A DNA stretch of 64,000 nt from the NCBI RefSeq assembly GCF_023218075.1, contig NZ_JALPTB010000007.1:62001-126000 (forward strand). The letters run 5' to 3'. The DNA is from Rhodococcus sp. HM1 (GTDB lineage Bacteria > Actinomycetota > Actinomycetes > Mycobacteriales > Mycobacteriaceae). Positions 1 through 8,408 of this stretch are shown in pieces. Each line of letters opens with the position of its first letter. Position 1 is the stretch's first letter. Below the pieces are notes generated by a model. It was given only the letters and a program-made list of their open reading frames with translations, was not told where the DNA came from and did no database searches. The position numbers were made by a program, and so were the translations under genes.

Positions 1-136
1 CCGACAGGACGAGATATCCGCGGACGGACGCCGAATAGCGCCACAGCCGCGGATCGATCGGGCGACGACGCCCCCGCGCACCGCCGGATTCCGCGGAATC
101 GGGACGGTGCGCGGGGGTGACGTCGGGGGTGGTCAC
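1..136 (-). CDS. cydD: CydD, cytochrome bd assembly ABC exporter subunit (5' end only)
   Basis: Only the first 45 codons lie in the window; the gene runs off its left edge. The GTG start (136-134) overlaps the cydB stop in a GTGA, which implies translational coupling. The peptide has a polar N-terminus, then a stretch beginning at about residue 29 (IDPRLWRYSASVRGYLVLS) that looks like the run-in to the first membrane helix of CydD-type half-transporters. CydDC exports thiols needed to mature the bd oxidase. The identification rests mainly on position after cydAB and on this short N-terminus, because no ATPase motif is visible. Confidence 0.75.
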   Translation of the reverse strand, partial: MTTPDVTPAHRPDSAESGGARGRRRPIDPRLWRYSASVRGYLVLS

Positions 137-1176
137 GACCGGCCCGCTCCGATCGGCAGGCCGATCGACTTCGGGATGTGATGGGTCGAGATGCGCTGGC
201 GGAAGACCCAGTACGTCCAGCCCTGGTAGATCAGGACGACCGGGGTGACGAGGACGGCTGCCCACGTCATGATCTTCAGCGTGTACGGGCTCGACGACGC
301 GTTCTCGATCGTCAGCGACCACGCCTCGTTCAGCGTCGACGGCATGACGTTCGGGAACAGCGAGCCGAAGAGCAGCACGATCGTGCCCGCGATCGCGACG
401 GTCGTGAACACGAACGCCCAGCCTTCCCGCTCGACGCGGGTGAGTGCGACGACGGCGAGCAACGCGGCCGCGGCGATCGCCACGAGGATCCACGTCCAGG
501 TCTTGCCGTAGGCCAGTTGCGTCCACAGCACGAACGCGCCGGCCACGACGACCGTCGGAATCGACAGGCGGTGCGCGAGTTTCACCGCGTCACCGCGGAC
601 CTCGTCACCGGTCTTGAGTGCGAGGAACACCGCGCCGTGCAAGGCGAACACGAGTGCCGTGGTGACACCACCGAGCAGCGCGTACGGGTTCAGCAGCGCG
701 AAGAACCCGCCGACGTACTGCTTGTCCTCGTCGATCGCGACGCCGCGGACGATGTTGGCGAACGCCACACCCCACAGGACGGCCGGCACCCAGGATCCGA
801 CGATGATGCCGAGGTCCCAGCGGCGACGCCAGGTCGGGTCGTCGATCTTGCCGCGGTACTCGATCGCGCAGACCCGCACGATGAGCGCGAGCAGGATCAG
901 CAGCAGCGGCAGGTAGAACCCGGAGAACAACGTCGCGTACCACTCGGGGAACGCCGCGAAGAGCGCACCCCCGGCGGTGAGCAGCCACACCTCGTTGCCG
1001 TCCCACACCGGCCCGATCGTGTTGAGCAGCACGCGCCGCCGGGTGTCGGCGACCTCGTCCCCGCCCCGTCCGAGGACGGGCATGAGCATGCCGACGCCGA
1101 AGTCGAAGCCTTCGAGCACGAAGTATCCGGTGAACAGCACCGCGATGAGGACGAACCAGAGCTCTTGAAGTCCCAT
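133..1176 (-). CDS. cydB: Cytochrome bd ubiquinol/menaquinol oxidase subunit II
   Basis: The 347-residue polytopic membrane protein is the usual CydB length. It opens with a hydrophobic helix ending in an EGFDFG motif (about residues 22-27), followed by the conserved WDGNEVWL stretch near residue 58, both typical of subunit II. It pairs with CydA in the high-affinity terminal oxidase that reduces oxygen with quinol electrons and conserves charge without pumping protons. The ATG lies 12 bases after the cydA stop, and the gene ends in a GTGA overlap with cydD. The three genes therefore form one minus-strand operon. Expression under low oxygen is inferred from the family. Confidence 0.96.
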   Translation of the reverse strand: MGLQELWFVLIAVLFTGYFVLEGFDFGVGMLMPVLGRGGDEVADTRRRVLLNTIGPVWDGNEVWLLTAGGALFAAFPEWYATLFSGFYLPLLLILLALIVRVCAIEYRGKIDDPTWRRRWDLGIIVGSWVPAVLWGVAFANIVRGVAIDEDKQYVGGFFALLNPYALLGGVTTALVFALHGAVFLALKTGDEVRGDAVKLAHRLSIPTVVVAGAFVLWTQLAYGKTWTWILVAIAAAALLAVVALTRVEREGWAFVFTTVAIAGTIVLLFGSLFPNVMPSTLNEAWSLTIENASSSPYTLKIMTWAAVLVTPVVLIYQGWTYWVFRQRISTHHIPKSIGLPIGAGRS

Positions 1177-1188
1177 GATCGTGCTCTC

Positions 1189-2682
1189 CTAGTACGCGAA
1201 GGACAGTTGCTTGGGCCGGCCGTCGTCGGGTTCGTCGTGCTCGCCCGGCGGGTGCGCGTCGTGCGGCAGGGGCCCTTCGATCGTGTAGCGGCGGATCAGC
1301 CAGAACCACACCACGCCCAGGGCGGCGTACACGAGGGTGAACGCAACCAGCGACGTGATGACGGTGGCACCGGCATTGTCGGAGACGCCCTGGTCGACGG
1401 TGAGCCGGATCATGTCCACACCGGTCGGGTTGGGGTGCACGACCCAGGGCTGGCGTCCCATCTCGGTGAAGATCCAGCCTGCGCTGTTGGCCAGGAACGG
1501 GGTCGGGATCGCGAGGACGCTGAGCCACCCGAACCACTTCTGGTCGGGGACACGGCCGCCGCGCGTGACCCACAGTCCCGCCAGCGCCAGGGCCAGCGAG
1601 CCCGCACCGAGCCCGATCATGGCGCGGAACGACCAGTACGTCACGAACAGGTTGGGCCGGTAGTTGCCGGGACCGAACTGATCCTCGTACTGCTCCTGCA
1701 GATCCTGCACACCCTGCAGTTCGACGCCGGAGAAGTCGCCCTCGGCGAGGTAGGACAGGACGAACGGAACCTCGATGAGGTGGGTGACGCCGTCGCAGTC
1801 GTTGTGCGTGCCGATGGTCAGAACAGAGAAGTTCGGGTCGACCTCGGTGTGGCACAACGATTCCGCGGAGGCCATCTTCATCGGCTGCTGCTCGAACATC
1901 AGCTTGGCCTGGACGTCGCCGGTGAGGATCACGGCGACGCCGGAGATCATCATCACGAGCATGCCGAGCCGCGCGGCCGGACGGAAGATGCCCCGCGCGT
2001 CGCCCTCGAGCCGGTCCGCCTCGACGGCGTCGTCGGAGTCCTTGGCGCGCCTCATGTTCCGGACCATCCACCAACCGGCGATGCCCGCCACGAAGGTGCC
2101 CGCGGTGAGGAAGGCGCCGGCGACGGCGTGCGGGAACGCGGCCAGGGCCGTGTTGTTGGTCAGGAGCGTCCAGATGCTGGTGAGTTCGGCGCGCCCGGTC
2201 TCCGGATTGTAGATCGCGCCGACGGGGTGCTGCATGAACGAGTTCGCGGAGATGATGAAGAACGCCGACGCGTTCACGCCGATCGCGACCAGCCAGATCG
2301 TCGCGAGGTGAAGCAGTTTCGGCAGCCGGGTCCACCCGAAGATCCACAGGCCGAGGAACGTGGACTCGAGGAAGAACGCGACGAGGCCTTCGAGGGCCAG
2401 CGGCGCACCGAAGACGTCACCGACGAACCGGGAGTACTCGCTCCAGTTCATGCCGAACTGGAACTCCTGGACGATGCCGGTGGCGACACCGAGTGCGAAG
2501 TTGATGAGGAACAGCTTGCCGAAGAACTTGGTCAGCCGATACCAGTGGTCCTTCTTCGTGACCACCCACATCGTCTGCATGATCGCGATCATCGGCGCGA
2601 GGCCGATGGTCAGCGGGACGAGGATGAAGTGATAGACGGTGGTGATGCCGAACTGCCACCGGGACAGGTCCAACACATCCAT
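1189..2682 (-). CDS. cydA: Cytochrome bd oxidase subunit I
   Basis: The 497-residue multi-helix protein carries hemes b558, b595 and d. The N-terminus (MDVLDLSRWQFG) matches CydA, with the predicted axial His at residue 18 in TTVYHF. A glutamate-rich helix (LEGLVAFFLEST) and the later FPHAVAGAF histidine correspond to heme and proton-path residues. The ATG at 2682 was chosen over an in-frame GTG 57 bases upstream because GGAG sits just before it and family alignments begin there. It is the first gene of cydA-cydB-cydD. The 223-base upstream gap holds two dyads listed separately, which are likely control sites. Confidence 0.96.
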   Translation of the reverse strand: MDVLDLSRWQFGITTVYHFILVPLTIGLAPMIAIMQTMWVVTKKDHWYRLTKFFGKLFLINFALGVATGIVQEFQFGMNWSEYSRFVGDVFGAPLALEGLVAFFLESTFLGLWIFGWTRLPKLLHLATIWLVAIGVNASAFFIISANSFMQHPVGAIYNPETGRAELTSIWTLLTNNTALAAFPHAVAGAFLTAGTFVAGIAGWWMVRNMRRAKDSDDAVEADRLEGDARGIFRPAARLGMLVMMISGVAVILTGDVQAKLMFEQQPMKMASAESLCHTEVDPNFSVLTIGTHNDCDGVTHLIEVPFVLSYLAEGDFSGVELQGVQDLQEQYEDQFGPGNYRPNLFVTYWSFRAMIGLGAGSLALALAGLWVTRGGRVPDQKWFGWLSVLAIPTPFLANSAGWIFTEMGRQPWVVHPNPTGVDMIRLTVDQGVSDNAGATVITSLVAFTLVYAALGVVWFWLIRRYTIEGPLPHDAHPPGEHDEPDDGRPKQLSFAY

Positions 2683-2797
2683 GGCAACTCCGTGGTGACG
2701 CCCAGGAACAATCGCCGAATCCGGGCTGTGGGCAGACACACCCGAATTCAGTGCACAACGTATCGGCCCCGCGACGCGCGCGAGGACGATCCGGTGT

Positions 2798-2814
2798 TAC
2801 TACGAACTGTAGTA
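2798..2814. promoter_or_regulatory. Candidate operator dyad upstream of cydA
   Basis: TACTAC, a 5-base centre, then GTAGTA form a perfect 6+6 inverted repeat about 115 bases upstream of the cydA ATG. TACTAC/GTAGTA half-sites resemble operators of BlaI/MecI-type winged-helix repressors, but I cannot confirm the regulator. No such regulator gene lies next to it. Confidence 0.5.
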
Positions 2815-2832
2815 GCTATTTGCCCCGGATAC

Positions 2833-2845
2833 GGACACGGTGTCC
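2833..2845. promoter_or_regulatory. Second candidate operator dyad upstream of cydA
   Basis: GGACAC-G-GTGTCC is a perfect 13-base palindrome lying 18 bases further from cydA than the TACTAC dyad. On the minus strand a TTGTGG (-35-like) element sits just upstream of it and an AAATAG stretch downstream. The dyad could therefore overlap the core promoter. The binding protein is unknown. Confidence 0.4.
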
Positions 2846-2905
2846 ACAAACACAGTCGTCCCGAATGAGGCCCCCGGCTCACCCGGAGCCTGCCGCCCGC
2901 GGTCT

Positions 2906-3760
2906 CTAGTCGATCGTGTCGACCGCCAGATCGACCAGTTCCTCGACCTCGCGGTCCAGAGCCCGCCGCTCGAGAGGATGCCCGTCGAGGGTGTGGACAC
3001 GCGCCGCGAGCGCCACACTCGACACCAGCCACACCCCGTCGGCGACGATGAGGTCGGCCGGGCGCAGGGTTTCGTACCGGACGGAGAAATCGCGTTGTTC
3101 CGCGACCTCGAACAGCGCCTGCTGCGTGGTTCCCGGCAGGATCCCCTGCGCCGGGGGCGGGGTCAGCAACGTCCGGCCGCGGGCGATCACGACGGTCGAA
3201 CGCGGACCCTCGAGCACGCATCCCTCGCTGCTGACGAAGATCACGTCGTCCACACCCAGGGACTCGGCGTGCCGCAGCGCCGCCATGTTCGTCGCATACG
3301 ACAGCGTCTTCGCGCCGAGGAGCTGCCACGGTGCCCGCGACGCCAGATCCACCGAGAATCCCCGTTCGAGGGACACCACCGACACGCCGTCGCGCCGCGC
3401 CGCCTCGATCCGCTCCGCGACCGGGGTGACCAGCAGGAAGGCGGTCGGACCACCGCCGGTCTCGCGGCCCCGGGTGTACACCAGCCGCAGCGCGCCCTCA
3501 CGGTCCTTGCCCCACTGTTCGACGGCCAAGTCGATCGCCGGCCGCCAGTCGTCGCGATCCGGTTCGGGCAGGCCCGCCGCCTCGGCGGACGCCGCCAGCC
3601 GGGCCAGGTGCCGATCGACGGTCCGTGCCCGCCCCTCCCGCACCAGCAATGTCTCGAAGACGCCGTCCCCCCGCAGCACACCGAAATCATCGGCATGGAG
3701 CAGCGGCGCATCCGCGTCCCGCACCTCGCCGTCCAGCGTCACCAGCACCCGATCAGCCAT
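2906..3760 (-). CDS. pabC: 4-amino-4-deoxychorismate lyase (class IV aminotransferase fold)
   Basis: The 284-residue PLP-dependent fold-type IV protein has the LLHADDFGVLRGDGVFE N-terminal signature (about residues 19-35) and the PLP-lysine region LLGAKTLSYATNMAA. SSEGCVLEGPRSTVV follows further on. The family removes pyruvate from aminodeoxychorismate to give p-aminobenzoate for folate. Branched-chain or D-amino acid aminotransferases share the fold, so the exact substrate is inferred. The neighbouring folate-binding YgfZ-like gene on the opposite strand supports a folate role, as does the equivalent pairing recalled from mycobacteria (Rv0811c/Rv0812). The ATG at 3760 begins MADRVLV; an in-frame ATG six codons upstream is possible. 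Confidence 0.85.
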   Translation of the reverse strand: MADRVLVTLDGEVRDADAPLLHADDFGVLRGDGVFETLLVREGRARTVDRHLARLAASAEAAGLPEPDRDDWRPAIDLAVEQWGKDREGALRLVYTRGRETGGGPTAFLLVTPVAERIEAARRDGVSVVSLERGFSVDLASRAPWQLLGAKTLSYATNMAALRHAESLGVDDVIFVSSEGCVLEGPRSTVVIARGRTLLTPPPAQGILPGTTQQALFEVAEQRDFSVRYETLRPADLIVADGVWLVSSVALAARVHTLDGHPLERRALDREVEELVDLAVDTID

Positions 3761-3803
3761 GGCGCCCACCCTATCCATTGGCGGTCCACGACCTTGTTCC
3801 CCA

Positions 3804-3809
3804 TAGACT
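3804..3809 (+). promoter_or_regulatory. -10 element of a probable leaderless promoter for the ygfZ-like gene
   Basis: TAGACT fits the actinobacterial TAnnnT -10 consensus and ends six bases before the GTG at 3816. Transcription would thus begin at or next to the start codon. No Shine-Dalgarno is visible, consistent with a leaderless mRNA. A TTGGCG at 3778-3783 is too distant for an ideal -35. Confidence 0.5.
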
Positions 3810-3815
3810 GGTGTC

Positions 3816-4946
3816 GTGGCCGAGTTTCCGATCGTGACCGAAAGCCCACTGCTCGCGCTCCCCGACGCCGTCGCCGCCCCCGCAGGCACACCCGATGCCG
3901 GACTTCCCTGGCACCACGGCGATCCCCTCGGTGAACAGCGCGCCGCGACGCTCGGAGCGGCGGTGATCGACCGGTCGACGCGGTTCGTCATCGCGATCTC
4001 CGGCGAGGAACGGCTCTCGTGGCTGCACACGATCTCGAGCCAGCACGTCGCAGCGCTGCCCGACGGCACCTCCGCCGAGAACCTGAGCCTGGACGCCAAC
4101 GGGCGCATCGAACACCACTTCGTGCAGACCGATCTGGACGGTGTCACGTGGATCGACACCGAACCCGGGCGCGGACCCGATCTGCTGGCGTTCCTCACCA
4201 AGATGGTCTTCTGGGCCAAGGCCGAACCCCGCGACGGGAACGAGCTGGCGGTGCTGAGCCTGCTCGGACCGGAGTCCGGCGACCCGCGCATCCTCGCCGC
4301 GCTGGGTCTCGAGGCGCTGCCGGCCCGGCCGTACGACGCGGTCGCGCTGCCCGGCGGCGGGTTCGTGCGGCGCATGCCGTGGCCGACCGGCCATTCGTAC
4401 GACCTGCTGGTGCCCCGGGAGAAGCTCACCGAGGTGTTCGGGGCGCTCACCGCAGCCGGCGCCCGCGCCGCCGGCACGTGGGCGTTCGAGGCGCTGCGCG
4501 TCGAGGCCGTGCGCCCGCGCATCGGACTCGACACCGACGAGCGCACCATCCCGCACGAGGCCCGCTGGATCGGCGGGCCCGACCGCTTCGGTGCCGTGCA
4601 TCTCGACAAGGGGTGCTATCGGGGCCAGGAGACGGTGGCGCGGGTCGAGAATCTCGGCAAGCCGCCTCGGCACCTGGTGCTGCTGCACCTCGACGGTTCC
4701 GCCGACGGACGGCCCGAGCCCGGCGATCCGGTGACCGCCGACGGCCGGACCGTGGGCCGTCTGGGCACCGTCGTCGACCACCACGAACTCGGCCCGATCG
4801 CGCTCGCATTGATCAAGCGCACCGTTCCCGCCGGAACCGCGTTGGTCGCCGGACCCTGCGCCGCGGCGATCGACGCGGACTCCGTTCCGGACGACACCGG
4901 TGTCCAGGCGGGCCGCCTGGCCGTCGAACGGCTGCGCGGCCGGTGA
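3816..4946 (+). CDS. YgfZ/GcvT-family folate-binding protein
   Basis: The 376-residue protein carries the diagnostic KGCYRGQE motif (family signature KGC-x-GQE) at about residue 268 and a GcvT-like N-terminal fold. YgfZ proteins bind tetrahydrofolate and help repair or assemble certain iron-sulfur clusters, for example in MiaB-type enzymes. The start is a GTG with no Shine-Dalgarno but a -10-like TAGACT immediately upstream, suggesting a leaderless message. The gene is divergent from pabC with a 55-base gap. It overlaps the MOSC gene by four bases (GTGA), so the two are probably co-translated. Confidence 0.88.
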   Translation: MAEFPIVTESPLLALPDAVAAPAGTPDAGLPWHHGDPLGEQRAATLGAAVIDRSTRFVIAISGEERLSWLHTISSQHVAALPDGTSAENLSLDANGRIEHHFVQTDLDGVTWIDTEPGRGPDLLAFLTKMVFWAKAEPRDGNELAVLSLLGPESGDPRILAALGLEALPARPYDAVALPGGGFVRRMPWPTGHSYDLLVPREKLTEVFGALTAAGARAAGTWAFEALRVEAVRPRIGLDTDERTIPHEARWIGGPDRFGAVHLDKGCYRGQETVARVENLGKPPRHLVLLHLDGSADGRPEPGDPVTADGRTVGRLGTVVDHHELGPIALALIKRTVPAGTALVAGPCAAAIDADSVPDDTGVQAGRLAVERLRGR

Positions 4947-5617
4947 CCGCCGCAGACATCCGGCTCGGCCGGGTGGACGCGGTGTGTGTGGTGCATGCGA
5001 TCCGGGACAGCGGTAGCCGCCGGGTTCCCGTCACGGCCATCGACAAGCGTCCTGTGTCCGATCCGGTGCACGTCGGCCCGCACGGCCTCACCGGCGACCG
5101 TCAGTGCGACACCGAGCACCACGGCGGCCGTTACAAGGCCGTGTACGTCTACGGCGAGGACGAGGCGCAGCGCTGGGTGTCCGAACTCGGCCGGGACCTG
5201 CCCGCGGGCTGGTTCGGTGAGAACCTGCGGCTGAGCGGCATCCCGACGACCGACGCGGTGATCGGCGAACGGTGGGCGGTCGGCACCGGTGGTCTGGTGC
5301 TCGAGGTGACCGAGCCGCGCACCCCCTGCGGAACCTTCGGAAGGTGGGCGGCCGAACCGCGCTGGGTCAAACGCTTCACCGAGCGCGGCGACACCGGCGC
5401 CTACCTGAAGGTCGTCGCCGAGGGCCCGGTCGCTGCGGGCGACCCGATCGAAGTGCTGTCCGTTCCCGCACACGGCGTCACCGTCCGGGATATGTTCACC
5501 GGACGCGACCCGGATCGGCTCGCGGTGCTGCTCGAACAGCAGCAGGATCTGTCGCCGACCCTCGTCGAGAAGGTCCGCCGGCGGCTCGCCGTACGACAGG
5601 TGCAGGGGGCGATGTGA
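4943..5617 (+). CDS. MOSC domain-containing protein
   Basis: The 224-residue protein resembles the YiiM/MOSC family. It shows the early GLTGDRQCDTEHHGG segment (about residues 51-65), the WFGENLRLSG segment, and a conserved cysteine in EPRTPCGTF (near residue 130). MOSC domains resemble the molybdenum cofactor sulfurase C-terminus and act in sulfur or N-hydroxylated-substrate chemistry with Moco. The exact substrate here is unknown. The GTG start overlaps the upstream ygfZ-like stop by GTGA, and its own stop overlaps the asparaginase start the same way, giving a three-gene coupled operon. Confidence 0.85.
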   Translation: MTAADIRLGRVDAVCVVHAIRDSGSRRVPVTAIDKRPVSDPVHVGPHGLTGDRQCDTEHHGGRYKAVYVYGEDEAQRWVSELGRDLPAGWFGENLRLSGIPTTDAVIGERWAVGTGGLVLEVTEPRTPCGTFGRWAAEPRWVKRFTERGDTGAYLKVVAEGPVAAGDPIEVLSVPAHGVTVRDMFTGRDPDRLAVLLEQQQDLSPTLVEKVRRRLAVRQVQGAM

Positions 5618-6570
5618 GCGTCGAACTGGTGGAGGTCGTGCGGTCCGGGTTCCGCGAGTGCGTGCACCGCGGGTCCCTGATCGTCCTGGACCCGCGCGGC
5701 GAGGTGCTGATCTCGCTGGGCGAGGTGCACACGCCGATCTATCCGCGGTCGTCGAACAAGCCGCTGCAGGCCACGGCACTGCTGCGAAACGGTTTCGTCC
5801 CGCGCACCACGGCCGAGCTGGCCATCGCGACCGCGTCGCACGAAGGCGAGTCCGAGCACGTCGAGCTCGTCGAGGACCTGCTCGACGAGTACGGCTTCGA
5901 CGAGACCGACCTGCAGTGCCCGGCGGACCTGCCGGGCAACGAACTGGCCCGCGCCGAGGTCCTCGCGTCCGGGCGGCCGCCGCGGACGGTGTACATGAAC
6001 TGCTCCGGCAAGCACGCCGCGATGCTCGCCGCGTGCGCCGCGAGCGACTGGGATCCGCGCACCTACCTCGACCCGGCCCATCCGCTGCAGCAGGCCGTCG
6101 TCGACACCGTCCTGGACCTGGCCGGCGACTTCGAGGACGCCGAACTCGGCATCGACGGCTGCGGCCTGCCCATCGTTCCACTGCCGTTGTTCAACCTCGC
6201 GAGCGCGTACTCGCGGCTCGTCACCGCGGCCCCGGACACTCCCGAGCGGGCGGTCGCCGACGCGCTGCGCGCCCACCCGTTCCTGATCTCCGGAACCGGC
6301 AAGGACGACGTCCGCCTGATGACCGCGGTGCCGGGCCTGATGTGCAAGGCAGGGGCCGACGGTATCCACGCCGGCGCGCTGCCGGACGGCACCGCGTTCG
6401 CGTTCAAGATCGACGACGGTCACGAACGCGCCCGGCTGCCGTTGACCGCGGCGCTGCTGCACCGTCTCGGTGTCGACTTGTCGGAGGAACTCGCGACGCT
6501 CGCCTCGCAGCCGGTGCTCGGTGGAGGCAAGCGTGTGGGCACCGTTCGCGCGATTCCGGGGGTGTTCTGA
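5614..6570 (+). CDS. Asparaginase II-type amidohydrolase
   Basis: The 318-residue protein belongs to the asparaginase II family (Pfam Asparaginase_II type), distinct from the classical AnsA/AnsB fold. Visible conserved blocks are RSGFRECVHRGS at the N-terminus, a YPRSSNKPLQA block (about residue 46), an MNCSGKHAAML block (about residue 129), GIDGCGLP, and a C-terminal GKRVGTVRA. It likely hydrolyses L-asparagine or a related amide in the cytoplasm. The GTG start at 5614 sits in a GTGA overlap with the MOSC gene; an ATG at 5612 is out of frame. Confidence 0.88.
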   Translation: MSVELVEVVRSGFRECVHRGSLIVLDPRGEVLISLGEVHTPIYPRSSNKPLQATALLRNGFVPRTTAELAIATASHEGESEHVELVEDLLDEYGFDETDLQCPADLPGNELARAEVLASGRPPRTVYMNCSGKHAAMLAACAASDWDPRTYLDPAHPLQQAVVDTVLDLAGDFEDAELGIDGCGLPIVPLPLFNLASAYSRLVTAAPDTPERAVADALRAHPFLISGTGKDDVRLMTAVPGLMCKAGADGIHAGALPDGTAFAFKIDDGHERARLPLTAALLHRLGVDLSEELATLASQPVLGGGKRVGTVRAIPGVF

Positions 6571-6773
6571 CCTCCGATCGCCAGACGAACCCCCGACGAA
6601 CCGCGCTGTCGCCGCAGGTCGTGCCCAGGTGAGACGCATCGGACACGGCCCTGGAGGGGTGTGTGGAGGCGGAACGAACTTTTCCACGCTAGAGTGGAGC
6701 GCAGGAAAATACTCACATCACCGGGGCCGCCAAATTCCCCAGGCCGCCCCGTCAAAGCGCGAGGGGGTTAGCC
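6571..6773 (+). other. 203-base leader between the asparaginase gene and the DUF3073 gene
   Basis: No gene is seen. A CCAC-GCTAGA-GTGG dyad (about 6680-6693) contains a TAGAGT -10-like hexamer, so a promoter for the DUF3073 gene probably lies here. The remaining roughly 75 bases would be a 5' UTR. It has GC-rich imperfect arms near 6720-6750 that could fold. No known riboswitch was recognised. Confidence 0.35.
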
Positions 6774-6965
6774 ATGGGCCGCGGCCGGGCTAAGGCAAAG
6801 CAGACCAAGGTTGCACGGCAACTCAAGTACAGCTCGCCGTCCACCGACTTCGAGAGCCTCCAGCGAGAGTTGTCTGGTGGTGAACCCATCTCGCACCGGG
6901 ACGAAGTCTTCGCTGAACAACGCTCCGGTTGGGACGACGACTCGGACGACGACTGGCGTCGCTGA
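6774..6965 (+). CDS. Small DUF3073 protein
   Basis: The 63-residue protein starts MGRGRAKAKQTKVARQLKY, highly basic, and ends in an acidic tail (DDDSDDDWRR). This is the pattern of the actinobacterial DUF3073 family (recalled M. tuberculosis member Rv0810c). The function is unknown; the basic head and acidic tail could suit nucleic-acid or ribosome contacts, but that is speculation. The ATG has a purine-rich GAGGGGG upstream. A strong hairpin follows at 6991. Its place next to purM matches the mycobacterial arrangement. Confidence 0.85.
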   Translation: MGRGRAKAKQTKVARQLKYSSPSTDFESLQRELSGGEPISHRDEVFAEQRSGWDDDSDDDWRR

Positions 6966-6990
6966 CCCAGAGTAATCCCACGCACGGATC

Positions 6991-7015
6991 GGGGAGCCGG
7001 CAACACCGGCTCCCC
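6991..7015 (+). terminator. Intrinsic terminator after the DUF3073 gene
   Basis: A perfect 10-bp stem, GGGGAGCCGG and CCGGCTCCCC, has a 5-base loop and starts 26 bases after the DUF3073 stop. No long U-run follows, as is usual in high-GC actinobacteria. Confidence 0.75.
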
Positions 7016-7118
7016 TTACTGGCGCACGACGCACCCGCGCACGGTGTGTCGTCCGGGTTCCGCACCCGCCGGCGCGGATGCTCCCCGGTACCGGGATCTC
7101 AGCCACGCACCTGAGCAC

Positions 7119-7164
7119 AAAGCGCTGCGCCCGGGCCATCCAGGTGGCCCGGGCGCAGCGCTTT
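7119..7164. terminator. Strong bidirectional hairpin between DUF3073 and purM
   Basis: A perfect 20-bp inverted repeat (7119-7138 with 7145-7164) has a 6-base loop. Its outer ends are AAA/TTT, so a short U-tract exists in either direction. It lies 20 bases past the purM stop and most likely ends the purF-purM transcript. Confidence 0.85.
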
Positions 7165-7183
7165 GCTTTGGAAGCCGATCCGG

Positions 7184-8257
7184 CTAGAACCGCGGGTGGT
7201 CGCCGAGCAGCACGGCCCGCACGTCGTCCTGGTCCTGCGCCTTGCGGACGGTACCGAGGGTCCAGCAGTCGATGTGCCGGGCGGTGAGCACGGCCAGCGC
7301 GCGGTCGACGTCCTCCGGCGCGACGATCGCGACCATGCCGACGCCCATGTTGAACGTCTTCTCCATCTCGGCGCGCTCGACGCGACCGCGCTGGGCGATC
7401 ATCCCGAACACCGGCGCCGGGCTCCACGTCGTGCGGTCCAGCTCGGCGACGAGGCCCTTCGGCATGACGCGCGCGAGGTTCGCGGCGAGGCCACCACCGG
7501 TGACGTGGCAGAACGTGCGGACCTCGGTCTCGGCGGCGAGCGCCAGGCAGTCCTTGGCGTAGATGCGGGTCGGCTCGAGCAGTTCCTCGCCGAGCGTGCG
7601 GCTGAACTCGTCGACGTGCGCCGTCAGGCTCATCTTGCCGATCTCGAGCAGCACCTTGCGGGCGAGCGAGTAGCCGTTCGAATGCAGACCCGAGGAGCCC
7701 ATGGCGATGACCACGTCGCCCGGACGGACCCGGTCGGGGCCGAGCAGCTTGTCGGCCTCGACGACACCGACACCGGTCGCGGACAGGTCGTAGTCGCCGT
7801 CCGCCATCACACCGGGATGCTCGGCCGTCTCGCCGCCGAGCAGCGCGCAACCGGCCTGGATGCAGCCCTCGGCGATACCGCCGACGATCTCCGCGACCCG
7901 CTCGGGAACGACCCGGCCGACGGCGATGTAGTCCTGGAGGAACAGCGGCTCCGCGCCGCACACGACCAGGTCGTCGACGACCATCGCGACGAGGTCGAGA
8001 CCGACGGTGTCGTGCTTGTCGAGCGCCTGCGCGACCGCGAGCTTCGTGCCGACCCCGTCGGTGGACGACGCCAGCAGGGGCTCCTTGTAGTCACCCTTGA
8101 GCGCGAACAGGCCCGCGAATCCACCGAGGCCGCCGAGCACCTCCGGTCGGGTCGCCTTCTTCGCGAGCGGCGCGAACAGTTCGACGGCTCGGTCGCCTGC
8201 CTCGATGTCCACGCCCGCCGCTGCGTAGGAAGCTCCGGGGGTTGTGTCCTCGGTCAT
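7184..8257 (-). CDS. purM: Phosphoribosylformylglycinamidine cyclo-ligase
   Basis: The 357-residue AIR synthetase catalyses ATP-dependent ring closure of FGAM to AIR in de novo purine synthesis. It shows the GASYAAAGVDIEAGD start, the ATP-site loop STDGVGTKL (about residue 65), DLVAMVVDDLVVCGAEPLF, and the glycine-rich HVTGGGLAANLARV. The ATG at 8257 (MTEDTTPGASY) was preferred to an in-frame upstream codon because the family begins there. It follows purF by about 150 bases on the same strand and ends before a strong terminator. Confidence 0.97.
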   Translation of the reverse strand: MTEDTTPGASYAAAGVDIEAGDRAVELFAPLAKKATRPEVLGGLGGFAGLFALKGDYKEPLLASSTDGVGTKLAVAQALDKHDTVGLDLVAMVVDDLVVCGAEPLFLQDYIAVGRVVPERVAEIVGGIAEGCIQAGCALLGGETAEHPGVMADGDYDLSATGVGVVEADKLLGPDRVRPGDVVIAMGSSGLHSNGYSLARKVLLEIGKMSLTAHVDEFSRTLGEELLEPTRIYAKDCLALAAETEVRTFCHVTGGGLAANLARVMPKGLVAELDRTTWSPAPVFGMIAQRGRVERAEMEKTFNMGVGMVAIVAPEDVDRALAVLTARHIDCWTLGTVRKAQDQDDVRAVLLGDHPRF

Positions 8258-8408
8258 GGGTTGTCGGCTCCAGCCTCGAGTTGTGGTGAACAGGTGTGCC
8301 GGCACCGTCGTTCGGGCGCGCGTGTGCACGCCGAAAGCAGCCGGCCGCGCACCTACGGTACCGGACCGGCCGGGACCGTCGGTGCGCGAGGAGAGAAAAG
8401 TCCGGACC

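Noticed and set aside
178-2868. An 896-codon open frame on the plus strand
   Set aside because: It is antisense to cydA and cydB, of low-complexity Arg/Asp/His-rich composition, and has no family features. It is a typical high-GC shadow frame.
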